Source: Gaiellasilicea sp963789355
GTDB lineage: Bacteria > Actinomycetota > Thermoleophilia > Gaiellales > Gaiellaceae
NCBI GenBank assembly: GCA_963789355.1
Contig: CAWBKK010000002.1
Span: forward strand, 682,001 to 746,000
DNA: 64,000 bases
Direction: 5' to 3'
This document shows, piece by piece, positions 18,041 through 27,105 of this stretch; within the stretch, counting starts at the first letter, position 1, and each line of letters begins with the position of its first letter. Position numbers and translations under genes: made by a program. The notes under the pieces were generated by a model that was given only the letters and a program-made list of their open reading frames with translations, had not been told where the DNA came from and did not search any database.

Positions 18041-19113
18041 GGACGAGGCTCGATCCGAAGGGGACGGTCGAGCGCGTCATCGGCCTCGGTGCGCTCGTCT
18101 TGCTCGCGCTCGGCCCGGTGGTCTTCAACGACTACTGGGTCAACACGATTCTGACCCAGATGTTCATCTTCGGGATCGCGGCGGCCAGCCTGATCTTCCT
18201 CTCCGCCTACGGCGGCATGACCTCGCTCGCCCAGACCGCGCTGATGGGCATCTCCGCCTACCTGCTCGGGAACATGGTCACGCGAGGGGGCGCGGGCGGC
18301 GAGACGAAGGGCTTGACCCTGGGCTGGGACCCGACGGTCGCGCTCGTGCTCGCGCTCGTGATCACGACGGTGATCGGGGTGATCTTCGGGCTCGTCGCCG
18401 CGCGCAGTCTCGGGATCTACTTCCTGATGCTGACGCTGACCTACGGTGTGATCGCGAACTACTTCTTCGGCCAGGTGACGGAGTTCGGCGGCTTCTCGCC
18501 GATCGCCGGGATCAACCGCTACATGCCGGGCTTCGTGGGCGAGGTCGTCGGCCACCCCGACAAGCTCTACTACATCGGCTTCGGGACGTCGCTCGCGGTC
18601 TACGGAGCGATCCGGTACCTGATTCGGACGCCGTTCGGGCTCTCGTTGCAAGGCGTGCGGGACGACCCCGTCCGCATGAGCTCGCTCGGCTACAACGTCC
18701 CGCTGCACCGGGCGCTCGCGTTCGGCTTCGCCTCCTTCGTGGCCGCCCTCTCGGGAATCCTCCTCGTCTGGTGGGACGGGCAGATCGCCCCGGGGAACAT
18801 CGGCCTCGCAGCGACGATCGAGCTGCTCGTGATCGCCGTCATCGGCGGGCTCGCCCGGATCGAGGGTGCCTGGGTCGGCGCCTTCGCCTTCATCGTGATC
18901 AACAACTACGTCCGCGATGTCGAGTTGCCCGTGATCGGGGGCAGCTTCAACACGATCATCGGCCTGATCTTCCTCGTCATCGTCATCGTCTCGCCGGACG
19001 GGCTCATGGGCCTGTGGGACCGCCTCTGGCGCTCCCTCGGCAGGCGCGGCGGCGGTACGCCGGAGACGGCGTCCGTGACGCGCCAGGCCGCTCCGGAGGC
19101 GAGCACTCCGTGA
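18037..19113 (+). CDS. Branched-chain amino-acid-type ABC transporter permease (LivM-like)
   Basis: A 358-residue second permease with about nine hydrophobic segments. Family landmarks are YGGMTSLAQTALMGISAYL, ARSLGIYFLMLTLTYGVIA, the coupling segment RDDPVRMSSLGYNV, and VIGGLARIEGAWVGA. Its start overlaps the LivH-like stop by four bases (GTGA). The C-terminus extends about 25 polar residues past the last helix. With the neighbouring permease, binding protein and two ATPases it forms a complete five-part importer. Confidence 0.88.
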   Translation: MRTRLDPKGTVERVIGLGALVLLALGPVVFNDYWVNTILTQMFIFGIAAASLIFLSAYGGMTSLAQTALMGISAYLLGNMVTRGGAGGETKGLTLGWDPTVALVLALVITTVIGVIFGLVAARSLGIYFLMLTLTYGVIANYFFGQVTEFGGFSPIAGINRYMPGFVGEVVGHPDKLYYIGFGTSLAVYGAIRYLIRTPFGLSLQGVRDDPVRMSSLGYNVPLHRALAFGFASFVAALSGILLVWWDGQIAPGNIGLAATIELLVIAVIGGLARIEGAWVGAFAFIVINNYVRDVELPVIGGSFNTIIGLIFLVIVIVSPDGLMGLWDRLWRSLGRRGGGTPETASVTRQAAPEASTP

Positions 19114-19191
19114 AAGGGGGTCGTGCTGGCAACGAACGGCTCGTCTAGACGTCCAATCAGGCAAGAACAACTGAGGCAAGGGAGGGAACAG

Positions 19192-20586
19192 ATGAAGAAT
19201 GTGCGTAGCTGGAAGCTCCTGCTTCCGCTCGCCGTGCTCGGGGCCGTCGCATCGGTCTGGGTGTCGGGCTCGTTGGCCGCCCCACAGTCGCACACGATCA
19301 GGGTCGCGATCATGACCGACTGCAAAGGCGCGTTCGCCTTCGGGTACGAGCTCGACATCGGTGGCGCGCAGGCCGCGCTCGCGCAGTACGCGGGCGGCAA
19401 GGTCAAGAACAAGAACAAGCCGTCGGCAGGGATGACGGGGATCAAGGTCGGGGGCCACAATGTTCAGATCGTCGGCTACGGCTGTGGCGACGACACGGGC
19501 CCGACCGCGTTGAAGGAGACGCGGCGGCTGATGGAGCAGCTGAAGGCGGACGTGATGCTCGGCCCGCTCTCCGGCGACGAAGCCGTGTCGGTCGCGAACT
19601 ACGCCAAGTCGCACCCGACGAAGACGTTCATCATCGGGACGGCAGGCTCACAGGATCCGACCCTGCAGATCGCGCCCAAGAACGTGTTCCGCTATCACGG
19701 CGACGGAGCCCAGTGGAACGCGGGCCTCGGCGAAATCCTCTACAAGAAGCTCGGGTGGCGTCGCGCCGCGATCGTCATGGACGACTACAGCTTCGGCTGG
19801 ACGTCCGGCGCCGGCATCGTCGCCGACTTCTGCGCGATCGGCGGGCAGATCACCAAGCGCGTGTTCCCGCCGCTCAACACGACCGATTACGCCCCGTTCG
19901 TGCGGCAGCTGCCGCGCCCGGGCACGGTCGACGGCTACATCTGGGTCGTCGGCGGCACCGGGACGGCATCCAGCCTGAAGGCGTTCGAACAGGCGTACGG
20001 GGCGATCAACCCGAGGCAGCACGCCGGCAACCTGTTCTTCGCCTTCCTCGGCGCCGACAAGGTCGTCGGCCCGAAGGTCGTCGGAACGTACGTCGGCGGG
20101 TTCGGCACCGGTCCGGGTCTCAAGACACCCCGGGCGAGGGCCTATGAGGCAGTGATGAAGAAGTGGTATCCGAAGCTGCCCGCAGCCGACGGCTTCGTTT
20201 ACAACTACTACAACGCCGCCTGGGCACTCGTCCGCGCTCTGAGTGCCAACGGTGGCCAGGTGGGTGCGGCGTTGCAGCGCGCGATGCCGAGGAGCAACCA
20301 GTCGGCCTACGAGATCTCCGACGGCGGAGTCGTGAAGCTCGACGCTCGCCGCCAGGCGATCCAGGATCAGTACCCACTGCAGGTCGTCAAGAACGCGGAC
20401 GGCTCGATCGGAACCAAGATCGTCGGCTTCGTGCCGAACGTCGATCAGTCGTTCGGCGGGCTGTTCAAGCCGTCGAGCCCGGCTCCGGGTCGTTCGCAGC
20501 CGAAGTGCGTCAAGAAGAAGCTGCCGTGGCAGGGCAAGATCCGCGAAGTGCGGAACGGCGTTGTCACGCAGACGATCATCAAGTAG
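19192..20586 (+). CDS. Periplasmic/extracellular solute-binding protein of the ABC transporter
   Basis: A 464-residue protein starting with an N-terminal signal (MKNVRSWKLLLPLAVLGAVA) and likely cleavage near AAPQS. The mature part is a type I periplasmic-binding fold (Peripla_BP_6): VRVAIMTDCKGAF, GYGCGDDTGPTALKETRRLM and VMLGPLSGDEA. ATG 19192 follows a good ribosome site (gggaggg). There is no lipobox Cys, so attachment to the cell is unclear. It is placed between permeases and ATPases, confirming one transporter. The ligand cannot be read from sequence; the nearby RidA/amidase operon suggests a nitrogen compound. Confidence 0.85.
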   Translation: MKNVRSWKLLLPLAVLGAVASVWVSGSLAAPQSHTIRVAIMTDCKGAFAFGYELDIGGAQAALAQYAGGKVKNKNKPSAGMTGIKVGGHNVQIVGYGCGDDTGPTALKETRRLMEQLKADVMLGPLSGDEAVSVANYAKSHPTKTFIIGTAGSQDPTLQIAPKNVFRYHGDGAQWNAGLGEILYKKLGWRRAAIVMDDYSFGWTSGAGIVADFCAIGGQITKRVFPPLNTTDYAPFVRQLPRPGTVDGYIWVVGGTGTASSLKAFEQAYGAINPRQHAGNLFFAFLGADKVVGPKVVGTYVGGFGTGPGLKTPRARAYEAVMKKWYPKLPAADGFVYNYYNAAWALVRALSANGGQVGAALQRAMPRSNQSAYEISDGGVVKLDARRQAIQDQYPLQVVKNADGSIGTKIVGFVPNVDQSFGGLFKPSSPAPGRSQPKCVKKKLPWQGKIREVRNGVVTQTIIK

Positions 20587-20589
20587 CGA

Positions 20590-21378
20590 ATGACAGAGGC
20601 TCCGACCACCGTTCCGAGCGCCGCGCCGACTCTCCGCTTGCGGGGAGTCGGCCGGCGCTTCGGCGGTCTCCTCGCCGTGAGTGACGTCGATCTCGACGTT
20701 GCTCACGGCGAGCGTCGGGCCATCCTCGGCCCCAACGGGGCCGGCAAGACCACGCTCTTCAACGTCATCTCGGGAGACCTGGCCGCCTCGTCCGGCAGCG
20801 TCGAGCTCTTCGGCGAGGACGTCACGAGCGTGCCGGCGCGAAAGCGCACGAAGCGCGGGCTCGCGCGCACCTACCAACAGTCCCGCATGCTCCTCGGCGT
20901 CAGCGTCGAGGACAGCATCTACCTCTCGGCGCTCGGGGTCGGCGCCGGCCACCTCCGGCCGGTGACGCTGCCCGGGCGCGATAACGCGCTGCGCGAGCGC
21001 GCGCGGGAGGCTGCCCGCCGCGCCGCCATCGACCACAGGCTTTCCGAGCTCGTCGGCAACCTCTCGCACGGGGAGCACCGGCAGGTCGCGATCGCGATGG
21101 CGCTCGCATCCGAGCCGAAGCTCCTGATGCTGGACGAGCCGGCGTCCGGGCTCTCCCGCGGTGAGCGGCAGCTCCTGACCGAGCTCCTGCTCGCCCTCGA
21201 TCCGGACATCACGCTCGTGCTGATCGAGCACGACATGGACGTCGCCCTGACGGTCGCGGAGCGCGTGACGATGATGCACAACGGGCGCGTGATCGTCGAA
21301 GGCACGCCCGCTGAGATCCGCGCCAACACGCTCGTCCACGACCTGTACCTGGGCCGGCAGCACCAGGCCGATGAGTGA
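20590..21378 (+). CDS. ABC transporter ATP-binding protein (LivG-like)
   Basis: A 262-residue ATPase. Walker A GPNGAGKTT is at about 47-55, the signature reads NLSHGEHRQVAIAMAL (LSHGE replacing LSGGQ), Walker B is LLMLDEPASGLS, and the H-loop is LIEHDMD. Gly-rich N-terminal strands and the length match LivG. It starts three bases after the binding-protein stop and overlaps the LivF-like start by eight bases. It works with LivF to power import. Confidence 0.9.
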   Translation: MTEAPTTVPSAAPTLRLRGVGRRFGGLLAVSDVDLDVAHGERRAILGPNGAGKTTLFNVISGDLAASSGSVELFGEDVTSVPARKRTKRGLARTYQQSRMLLGVSVEDSIYLSALGVGAGHLRPVTLPGRDNALRERAREAARRAAIDHRLSELVGNLSHGEHRQVAIAMALASEPKLLMLDEPASGLSRGERQLLTELLLALDPDITLVLIEHDMDVALTVAERVTMMHNGRVIVEGTPAEIRANTLVHDLYLGRQHQADE

Positions 21379-22093
21379 CGTCTTGCTTCGGGTCGAGGGC
21401 CTGAACGCCTTCTACTCGAGCGCCCAGGTCCTGCACGGCGTCACGTTCGCGATGGGCAAGGAGTCTGTCGCGATCGTCGGCCGCAACGGCATGGGCAAGT
21501 CGACCCTGTGTGCGGCGATCATGGGCTTCGCGCCGCCCCGGGCGAGCGGCTCCGTGCAGTTCGAGGGCAAGGAGCTGATCGGCAGAGCGCCGCACAAGAT
21601 CGCCCGCGCCGGCGTCGGCTACGTGCCGCAGGGACGGCGCCTCTTCCCCTCGCTGACGGTGCACGAGCACCTCGTGATCGCGGCCAGGAAGGGCGAGACG
21701 GCGTGGACCGCAGACCGCGTCTACGAGTTCTTCCCGCGGCTGGCCGAGCGGAAGCGGAACGGAGGCGCAGAGCTGTCGGGGGGTGAGCAGCAGATGCTCG
21801 CGATCGGCCGGGCGCTGCTCGGCAACCCCCGGCTCCTGATCATGGACGAGCCCTCGGAGGGGCTCGCGCCCGCGATCGTCGACATGATGGTCGACGTGTT
21901 CAAGAAGCTGGAGGAGGAAGGTCTCGCGATCTTGCTCATCGAGCAGAAGCTCGACGTGGCGACCTCGCTCGCCGAACGCCAGCTCGTGATGGTCGGCGGC
22001 GAGATCGCGCTCGAGACGACAGCCGCAGAGCTGGAGCGCGACACCGAGATGCAACGGCGGTTCCTCGGCGTCGAGCCCGTGGCTCACGCGTGA
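21371..22093 (+). CDS. ABC transporter ATP-binding protein (LivF-like)
   Basis: A 240-residue ATPase with Walker A GRNGMGKST (about 37-45), signature LSGGEQQMLAIGRALL and Walker B LLIMDEPSEGLAP, plus GYVPQGRRLFPSLTV, a hallmark of LivF/UrtE proteins. The usual H-loop His is a Gln here (LLIEQKLD), as is common in LivF. It overlaps both neighbours, and the following TolB-like gene starts inside its stop codon (GTGA). Confidence 0.9.
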   Translation: MSDVLLRVEGLNAFYSSAQVLHGVTFAMGKESVAIVGRNGMGKSTLCAAIMGFAPPRASGSVQFEGKELIGRAPHKIARAGVGYVPQGRRLFPSLTVHEHLVIAARKGETAWTADRVYEFFPRLAERKRNGGAELSGGEQQMLAIGRALLGNPRLLIMDEPSEGLAPAIVDMMVDVFKKLEEEGLAILLIEQKLDVATSLAERQLVMVGGEIALETTAAELERDTEMQRRFLGVEPVAHA

Positions 22094-22992
22094 GGCCGGC
22101 TCGACCGCTCCTCGCCCTGGCTCTGACGCTGTTTCTCGCAGCCTGTGGCGGCTCCGAGGAGCCCGAACCCGATCTCTCCTTCGTGAGCACGCGCGACGGG
22201 GACTACGCGATCTACACCATGAGCACGGCCGGGGGCGAGGAGCGGCGGCTCACCGAGGCCGAGGTCGACGCCTCCACGCCCAAAGGGCTCTTCTTCCAGA
22301 CCGAGCCCGAGTGGTCGCCGAACGGGCGGACGATCGCGTTCGCGAGCAAGCGGGCCGGCACGTTCGACCTCTTCGCGATGAATGCCGACGGCAGCGGCAC
22401 GCGGCGGCTGACCTCGACCAAGGAGGACGACGGCCAGCCGACCTGGTCGCCCGACGGCGACCGGATCGCGTTCGCGAGAGGCGATTCCGCCCGGCTCTTC
22501 GTCATCAGCGCCGACGGCTCCGGGGCGCGCCGGGTGACCGACGACGAGGCCGAGGAGAACGAGCCGGCGTGGTCGCCGGACGGGCAGACGATCGCGTACT
22601 CGAGGCGAGTTCCGGGCTCGAGCGTCCGTGAGCTCTGGCTCGTCCGCCCGGACGGCTCGGATCGACGCCGGCTGACGAGTCTCGGCGGCATCGCACAGGC
22701 ACCGGCGTGGTCTCCGGACGGACGGCAGCTCGCGTTCTCCGTCAACCTGACGGGCGAGCGCTTCGACATCTACGTGATCGGCGCGGACGGGAAGAACCCG
22801 CGGCTCGCCTCGTTGGGCAACGACTCGTTCGAGCCCGCCTGGTCGCCCGACGGGACGACGATCGCCTTCTCGACCGCGGGGGCGATCTCCGTGCTCAACG
22901 TGGAGACTGACGAGGAGCGCGTGCTGACCGACCCCGACAACAACGACTCGAGCCCGGCGTGGGTGCCGCGCACCGAGCCAGAGGACGGCTGA
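22090..22992 (+). CDS. TolB-like WD40/PD40 beta-propeller lipoprotein
   Basis: A 300-residue lipoprotein. The signal peptide VRPARPLLALALTLFLAACG ends in the lipobox LAAC, giving Cys at about residue 19. The rest is six repeats of the PD40 type (PxWSPDGxxIAF ... ADGSGxRRLT), which build a beta-propeller. Outer-face attachment to the membrane is expected. It is coupled to the transporter by a four-base overlap but no transport role is known for such proteins; it may sense or bind a polymer or partner protein. Confidence 0.82.
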   Translation: MRPARPLLALALTLFLAACGGSEEPEPDLSFVSTRDGDYAIYTMSTAGGEERRLTEAEVDASTPKGLFFQTEPEWSPNGRTIAFASKRAGTFDLFAMNADGSGTRRLTSTKEDDGQPTWSPDGDRIAFARGDSARLFVISADGSGARRVTDDEAEENEPAWSPDGQTIAYSRRVPGSSVRELWLVRPDGSDRRRLTSLGGIAQAPAWSPDGRQLAFSVNLTGERFDIYVIGADGKNPRLASLGNDSFEPAWSPDGTTIAFSTAGAISVLNVETDEERVLTDPDNNDSSPAWVPRTEPEDG

Positions 22993-23957
22993 TGCAGGCG
23001 ATTCGGGTCCACGAGGAAGCCCGGCTTCGCTTCGAGACGGCTCCCGACCCGGAGCCGGGCCCCGGCGAGGTGCTCGTCGAGCTCCGCGCAGCGGGGATCA
23101 ACCGGCGGGACATCCTCGTCCGGAGCGGGATCTATCCGTTCCCGCTGCCGCTCGTGCCGGGCTCGGACGGCGCGGGCGTGCGCCGGGACACGGGCGAGGA
23201 GGTTGTCGTCTTCCCCGGGCTCGGCTGGGGCGAGCGGGAGGACGCGCCTGCGGAAGGATTCGGGATCGTCGGCGGCCCGACCGACGGCACGTACGCCGAG
23301 CTGATCGCGCTCCCGGCCGAGAACCTCTTCCCGAAGCCGGCCGGCCTCTCCTGGGCCGAGGCCGCGGCCTTCCCGCTTGCGGCGGTCACCGCGTACCGCG
23401 GGCTCTTCTCCCGCGGGGCGCTGCGCGCGGGCGAGACCGTCCTCATCCTCGGGGCGGGTAGCGGCGTCTCCACGTTCGCCGTCTCGCTGGCCGCCCAGGC
23501 CGGCGCGCGGGTGCTCGTGACGTCGTCCTCCGACGAGAAGATCGAGCGCGCGCGGGGGCTGGGGGCGGAAGCGGGCGTCAACTACGCGACCACGCCCGAC
23601 TGGGCGGCGGCCGCCGCGGAGCTCGGCCCGGTCGATCTCGTCTTCGACTCGGTCGGCTCGACCTGGCAGCAGTCGCTCGACGCCGTCCGCCCGGGTGGAC
23701 GAGTCGTCGTCTTCGGCGGGACGGGTGGAACCGAGGTGGGGCTCCAGGTGCGGCCGTTCTACTTCAGGCAGCAATCGCTCCTCGGCACGCAGCTCGGCAG
23801 CCCGCGCGACTTCGAGCAGTTGCTGCGCCTGCTCGAAGAGGCGACGTGGCAGCCCGTGCTCGACTCGGTGCGGCCGCTGGCCGAGGCGGAGGCGGCGCTC
23901 GACCGGCTCGAGGCAGGCGAGCACTTCGGCAAGCTCGTCCTGGAGATCTCCGGCTAG
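22992..23957 (+). CDS. Quinone oxidoreductase-like MDR (zinc-free) dehydrogenase
   Basis: A 321-residue medium-chain dehydrogenase/reductase. The N-terminal GroES-like domain has AAGINRRDILVRSGIYP and LPLVPGSDGAGV, and the Rossmann motif is LILGAGSGVSTFAV (about 155-168). The structural and catalytic zinc Cys residues of alcohol dehydrogenases are missing, as in quinone or enoyl reductases (QOR type). NADPH-dependent reduction of an alpha,beta-unsaturated carbonyl is the likely reaction. ATG 22992 overlaps the TolB-like stop by one base, and the gene ends tail-to-tail with the RraA-like gene (4-base overlap). Confidence 0.82.
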   Translation: MQAIRVHEEARLRFETAPDPEPGPGEVLVELRAAGINRRDILVRSGIYPFPLPLVPGSDGAGVRRDTGEEVVVFPGLGWGEREDAPAEGFGIVGGPTDGTYAELIALPAENLFPKPAGLSWAEAAAFPLAAVTAYRGLFSRGALRAGETVLILGAGSGVSTFAVSLAAQAGARVLVTSSSDEKIERARGLGAEAGVNYATTPDWAAAAAELGPVDLVFDSVGSTWQQSLDAVRPGGRVVVFGGTGGTEVGLQVRPFYFRQQSLLGTQLGSPRDFEQLLRLLEEATWQPVLDSVRPLAEAEAALDRLEAGEHFGKLVLEISG

Positions 23958-24592
23958 AACGTTCCGTACTGCTCGTAGGCGTCGAGCGGAGACATCCCGT
24001 CGCGGACGGCCGCCCGGATCTCGTTCTCGGTCGCAGCTTTCGCCTCCGCCTCCGCCAGGACGCTCTCGGCGAGTGCGTGCGGAACGACGACCACGCCGTC
24101 GTCGTCGCCGACGACCCAGTCGCCCGGCTCGATCCGGACCCGGCCGATCGTGACCGGGACCTGGGTCGCCTCCAGCTCCCACCGCCAGGTCGAGTCCTCC
24201 GGCGTGACGAAGCGGGAGAAGACGGAGAAGCCCTCATCGAGGATGAAGCGGACGTCGCGGCAACCGCCGTCGAGGACGCAGCCGGCGACCCCTCGCGCCT
24301 TGAGCGAGGTCACCGAGAGCTCGCCGAGGTGCGCAGAGACATCGTGCGCGCAGGCGTAGACGGCGACGTTGCCGCTCGGAACCTCGCCGAGCATCCGCAG
24401 CACCTTGCGGAGTGCGTCGTCGTGGTCGGCGACCTCGGCCGGCCGCCCCTTGACCGTGAAGGCAGGGCCGGCGAGCCGGAGCCCGGGAGCGAGCGGCCGG
24501 ATCGACGCCGGCAGCGTCTGGTCGCGGCGGCCGCGCTCGTCGAGGATGTCGGCCAGCGCGGCGGTGTAGATCGCCTCGAAGCGCTCCCTCAC
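23954..24592 (-). CDS. RraA-like 4-hydroxy-4-methyl-2-oxoglutarate aldolase/oxaloacetate decarboxylase family
   Basis: A 212-residue RraA/HMG-aldolase fold protein. The active-site loop is ARGVAGCVLDGGCRDVRFI, with the Arg-Asp pair that binds pyruvate and a divalent metal, followed by PGDWVVGDDDGVVVVP. Enzymes of this type split 4-hydroxy-4-methyl-2-oxoglutarate or related 4-carboxy-2-hydroxy acids to pyruvate and a second acid; some only decarboxylate oxaloacetate. GTG 24592 overlaps the U32-like gene stop by four bases, so they form a two-gene operon facing away from the GntR regulator. Confidence 0.8.
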   Translation of the reverse strand: MRERFEAIYTAALADILDERGRRDQTLPASIRPLAPGLRLAGPAFTVKGRPAEVADHDDALRKVLRMLGEVPSGNVAVYACAHDVSAHLGELSVTSLKARGVAGCVLDGGCRDVRFILDEGFSVFSRFVTPEDSTWRWELEATQVPVTIGRVRIEPGDWVVGDDDGVVVVPHALAESVLAEAEAKAATENEIRAAVRDGMSPLDAYEQYGTF

Positions 24593-25452
24593 GGCTCCGG
24601 GATCCCGAGATCCGGCGGGTGGTCGTCGCCGCGGCCTTCGACGAGCTCCGGAGCCCGCTCTTGCAGCAGGCGGAGCACGAGCTCTGCCCGCCGGACGCGT
24701 TCGCGGCCGAGCTTGACGGCGAGATCCTGCAGGTGCAGGCCGGCCGGGTAGATGTTCGGAGAGTTGCGGACGCCGAGCTTCACGTACATCGGCGCCGCGA
24801 CGCGGATCATTTCAGGCACCTCGTAGAAGCGCACGAAGCCGCCCTGGTCGTCGGGCACCTCCACGTAGACGTCGAGCGGCGCCGCGCAGGCCGCGCGCAA
24901 CTCGCCGAGCTCGGCGGGCGAGAGGTCCGTGGAGACGTTGATCGTCGTCGCGCCGAGCTCCTCCAGCGCTCGCGCTGTCGGAGGGTTGGCGCAGGGCAGC
25001 AGCACCGAGGTCTTGAGCACGAGCGTCTCCGGCAGGCCGCCGTCCTGCTTCAGCCGGCTGAGCGTGGCCAGGACGCCGGCGTCCGCCACGAGCACGGAGC
25101 GAATGCCGAGCGCCACGGCGCGCCGCGCTTCGGCGATCGACCAGTCGACGCCCGCCTGCCCGCGCGCGACACCGCCGACGGCGCCCGTGGCGAACGACTG
25201 ACCGCCCGGATCCCAGGCACCGCGCGGGCCGAGGAAGAGCGAGACCTCGACGCCGCGCTCGGCCCCGAGCGACGCCATCTCGGCGATCTCGGCGTCGGTG
25301 AGCATCATCACTCCCGAGCCCTGCGAGACTCGGCGGACCGGCACCTCCCGGGCCTCGGCCTCCTCGAGCACGGCCCGCAGGACCGCGGGCCCTTCGACGG
25401 AAGGGATCTCGATCCGGTACCTCAGACCGTCCGCGAAACGTGCGTCGCCCAC
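24589..25452 (-). CDS. U32-peptidase-like TIM-barrel protein
   Basis: A 287-residue protein from GTG 25452. Blocks such as RYRIEIPSVEGPAVLRAVLEE-, VRRVSQGSGVMMLTDAEI, INVSTDLSPAELGELRAA, DVYVEVPDDQGGFVRFYEVP and VKLGVRNSPNIYPAGLHL resemble proteins annotated as peptidase U32 in actinobacteria. That family includes collagenase-like proteins but many members act in RNA or cofactor hydroxylation, and the clear U32 Cys signature is not evident here. So the fold assignment is moderate and function open. It is coupled to the RraA-like gene and divergent from GntR, suggesting it belongs to the same sugar- or oxo-acid pathway. Confidence 0.55.
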   Translation of the reverse strand: MGDARFADGLRYRIEIPSVEGPAVLRAVLEEAEAREVPVRRVSQGSGVMMLTDAEIAEMASLGAERGVEVSLFLGPRGAWDPGGQSFATGAVGGVARGQAGVDWSIAEARRAVALGIRSVLVADAGVLATLSRLKQDGGLPETLVLKTSVLLPCANPPTARALEELGATTINVSTDLSPAELGELRAACAAPLDVYVEVPDDQGGFVRFYEVPEMIRVAAPMYVKLGVRNSPNIYPAGLHLQDLAVKLGRERVRRAELVLRLLQERAPELVEGRGDDHPPDLGIPEP

Positions 25453-25506
25453 GTCCGTACCTTCTCACCCGGCCGGTTAGGGTTGCAGCGTTGACGCGCG
25501 ACAATC

Positions 25507-25520
25507 GAGCATCGATGATC
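25507..25520. promoter_or_regulatory. ATCGAT-centred palindrome just before the GntR gene (candidate autoregulatory operator)
   Basis: GAGCATCGATGATC is palindromic except for one pair and ends 11 bases before ATG 25532. It stands in the divergent region between the U32-like gene and the GntR gene. A TAGGGT box lies upstream at 25478-25483. The sequence CGACAATC (25499-25506) directly beside it also recurs in the 31-bp elements at 46508 and 49259. Confidence 0.5.
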
Positions 25521-25531
25521 GGCCCGGTTCG

Positions 25532-26200
25532 ATGAGCATTGCGCGCACCGTTCTCCGCGAGCAGGTCAAGGACGTTCTCCTCGAGCGGATTCTGCGCGGC
25601 GAGCTCGAGCCGGGAGAGCGCCTGGTCGAGACGCGGCTGGCGCGTGAGCTCGGGACGAGCCAGGCGCCTGTGCGCGAGGCCCTCCGCGACCTCGAGCTGC
25701 TCCGCCTCGTCGAGTCGGAGCCGTTCCGAGGCGCTCGCGTGCGCGCGGTCGACGACTCGCAGCTGCTGCCGGTCTTTCCCGTCCGGGCGGCGCTCGAGGA
25801 GCTGGCCGCCGGCGAGGCCGCCAGGGACGCCGACCGTGACCTGGGCGCCCTCGACCGCGAGGTCGACGCGATGAGGGACGCCGCCGCAGCCGGTGACTGG
25901 CGCAGGCAGATCGCCCACGACCTCTCCTTCCACCGGACGATGGTCGAGATGGCGGGCAACGAGCCGCTGCTGCAGTCGTGGCTCGTGCTCGGCGTCGAGG
26001 TCTCGACGGCTTTCGCGACCTACCAGACGTTCTGGGACCAGACCGAGCTGGCCGAGTTCCACGTCCCGATCGCGGAGGCGATTCGCGCGGGCGATGGACG
26101 ACGGGCCGCGGCCGAGGCGCGGAAGCACGTCCGCCGGACCGAGCGGGTCGTGCGTCAGAGGATTCGAGCTGCCCGTCGACGCATGGAGGTGCGCGAATGA
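25532..26200 (+). CDS. GntR-family transcriptional regulator (FCD subfamily)
   Basis: A 222-residue regulator. The N-terminal winged helix-turn-helix shows ILRGELEPGERLVETRLAREL followed by TSQAPVREALRDLELLRLVE (about 20-65). The all-helical FCD effector domain has the metal/ligand Asp and His residues in AHDLSFHRTMVEMAGNEPLL, the His in EFHVPIAEAI and the His in ARKHVRR. FCD-GntR proteins usually repress catabolic genes and are released by a sugar acid or organic acid. It overlaps the isomerase gene by ATGA. A palindrome just before its start, repeated before other operons here, suggests local control of a dispersed regulon. Confidence 0.88.
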   Translation: MSIARTVLREQVKDVLLERILRGELEPGERLVETRLARELGTSQAPVREALRDLELLRLVESEPFRGARVRAVDDSQLLPVFPVRAALEELAAGEAARDADRDLGALDREVDAMRDAAAAGDWRRQIAHDLSFHRTMVEMAGNEPLLQSWLVLGVEVSTAFATYQTFWDQTELAEFHVPIAEAIRAGDGRRAAAEARKHVRRTERVVRQRIRAARRRMEVRE

Positions 26201-27105
26201 AGCTGGGACTGCTGACCGCCCCTTTCCCCCGACGCTCGCTCGAGCGGGTCGCCGCTTGGGCGGCGGGTGAGGGCTTCGAGATGCTCGAGGTCGCCTGCTG
26301 GCCGGCCGCGGGGGCCGAGCGGCGGCGCTACGCGGGCACCTCCCACATCGATGTCACGAAAGTCGATCCGGGCAGCGTTCGCGACCTGCTCGACCGGCAC
26401 GGGCTCGAGATCTCGTCGCTCGCCTACTACCCGAACAACCTCCATCCCGACGCGAAGGAGCGCCGGGCCGCGAACACGCACCTGCGGAAGGTGATCGACG
26501 CAGCGGCGCAGCTCGGCGTCCCCACGGTCGGCACCTTCGTCGGGCGCGACAAGACGAAGAACGTCGCCGACAACTTTCGCGAGTTCCGCAAGGTCTGGCC
26601 GCGGCTCGTCGATCACGCGGAGAAGCGCGGGGTCAAGATCGCGATCGAGAACTGCCCGATGATCTTCTCGGACGACGAGTGGCCGGGCGGCACGAACCTG
26701 GCCGCGACGCCCGCCGCCTGGGACGAGATGTTCTCGATCGTCGACAGCGCGAGCTTCGGCCTCAACCTCGACCCGTCGCACCTGGTCTGGCTGATGATCG
26801 ACGCCGAGCGAGCCGTGCGCGACTACGCCGCCAAGATCCTCCACGTCCATGCGAAGGACCTCGAGATCGACCGGGACGGCCTCTACCGGAACGGCACCCT
26901 CTCGCTGGGGATGGGCTGGCAGGTACCGCGGCTACCGGGTCTCGGCGAGGTGCGCTGGGACCGCTTCGTCGCCGCCCTCTACCGGGCGGGCTACGACGGC
27001 GTCGTCTCGGTCGAGCACGAGGACCGGACGTTCGAGGGCAGCGAGGAGCTCGTCAAGCGCGGCTTCCTGATCGCGCGCGACACGCTCAAGCCTCTGCTCC
27101 ACTAG
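26197..27105 (+). CDS. Sugar phosphate isomerase/epimerase-like TIM-barrel protein
   Basis: A 302-residue AP-endonuclease-2-type barrel (IolE/xylose-isomerase-like). The metal ligands can be placed: Glu in VKIAIENCPM, the Asp/His in FGLNLDPSHLVW, His in KILHVHAKDLE, and Glu in VVSVEHEDRTF. Such enzymes isomerise or epimerise keto-sugars or dehydrate inosose. ATG 26197 overlaps the GntR stop, so regulator and enzyme are co-expressed. The gene ends by overlapping the 3' end of the minus-strand epimerase gene by four bases. Substrate is likely a sugar or cyclitol (inference from family). Confidence 0.82.
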   Translation: MKLGLLTAPFPRRSLERVAAWAAGEGFEMLEVACWPAAGAERRRYAGTSHIDVTKVDPGSVRDLLDRHGLEISSLAYYPNNLHPDAKERRAANTHLRKVIDAAAQLGVPTVGTFVGRDKTKNVADNFREFRKVWPRLVDHAEKRGVKIAIENCPMIFSDDEWPGGTNLAATPAAWDEMFSIVDSASFGLNLDPSHLVWLMIDAERAVRDYAAKILHVHAKDLEIDRDGLYRNGTLSLGMGWQVPRLPGLGEVRWDRFVAALYRAGYDGVVSVEHEDRTFEGSEELVKRGFLIARDTLKPLLH

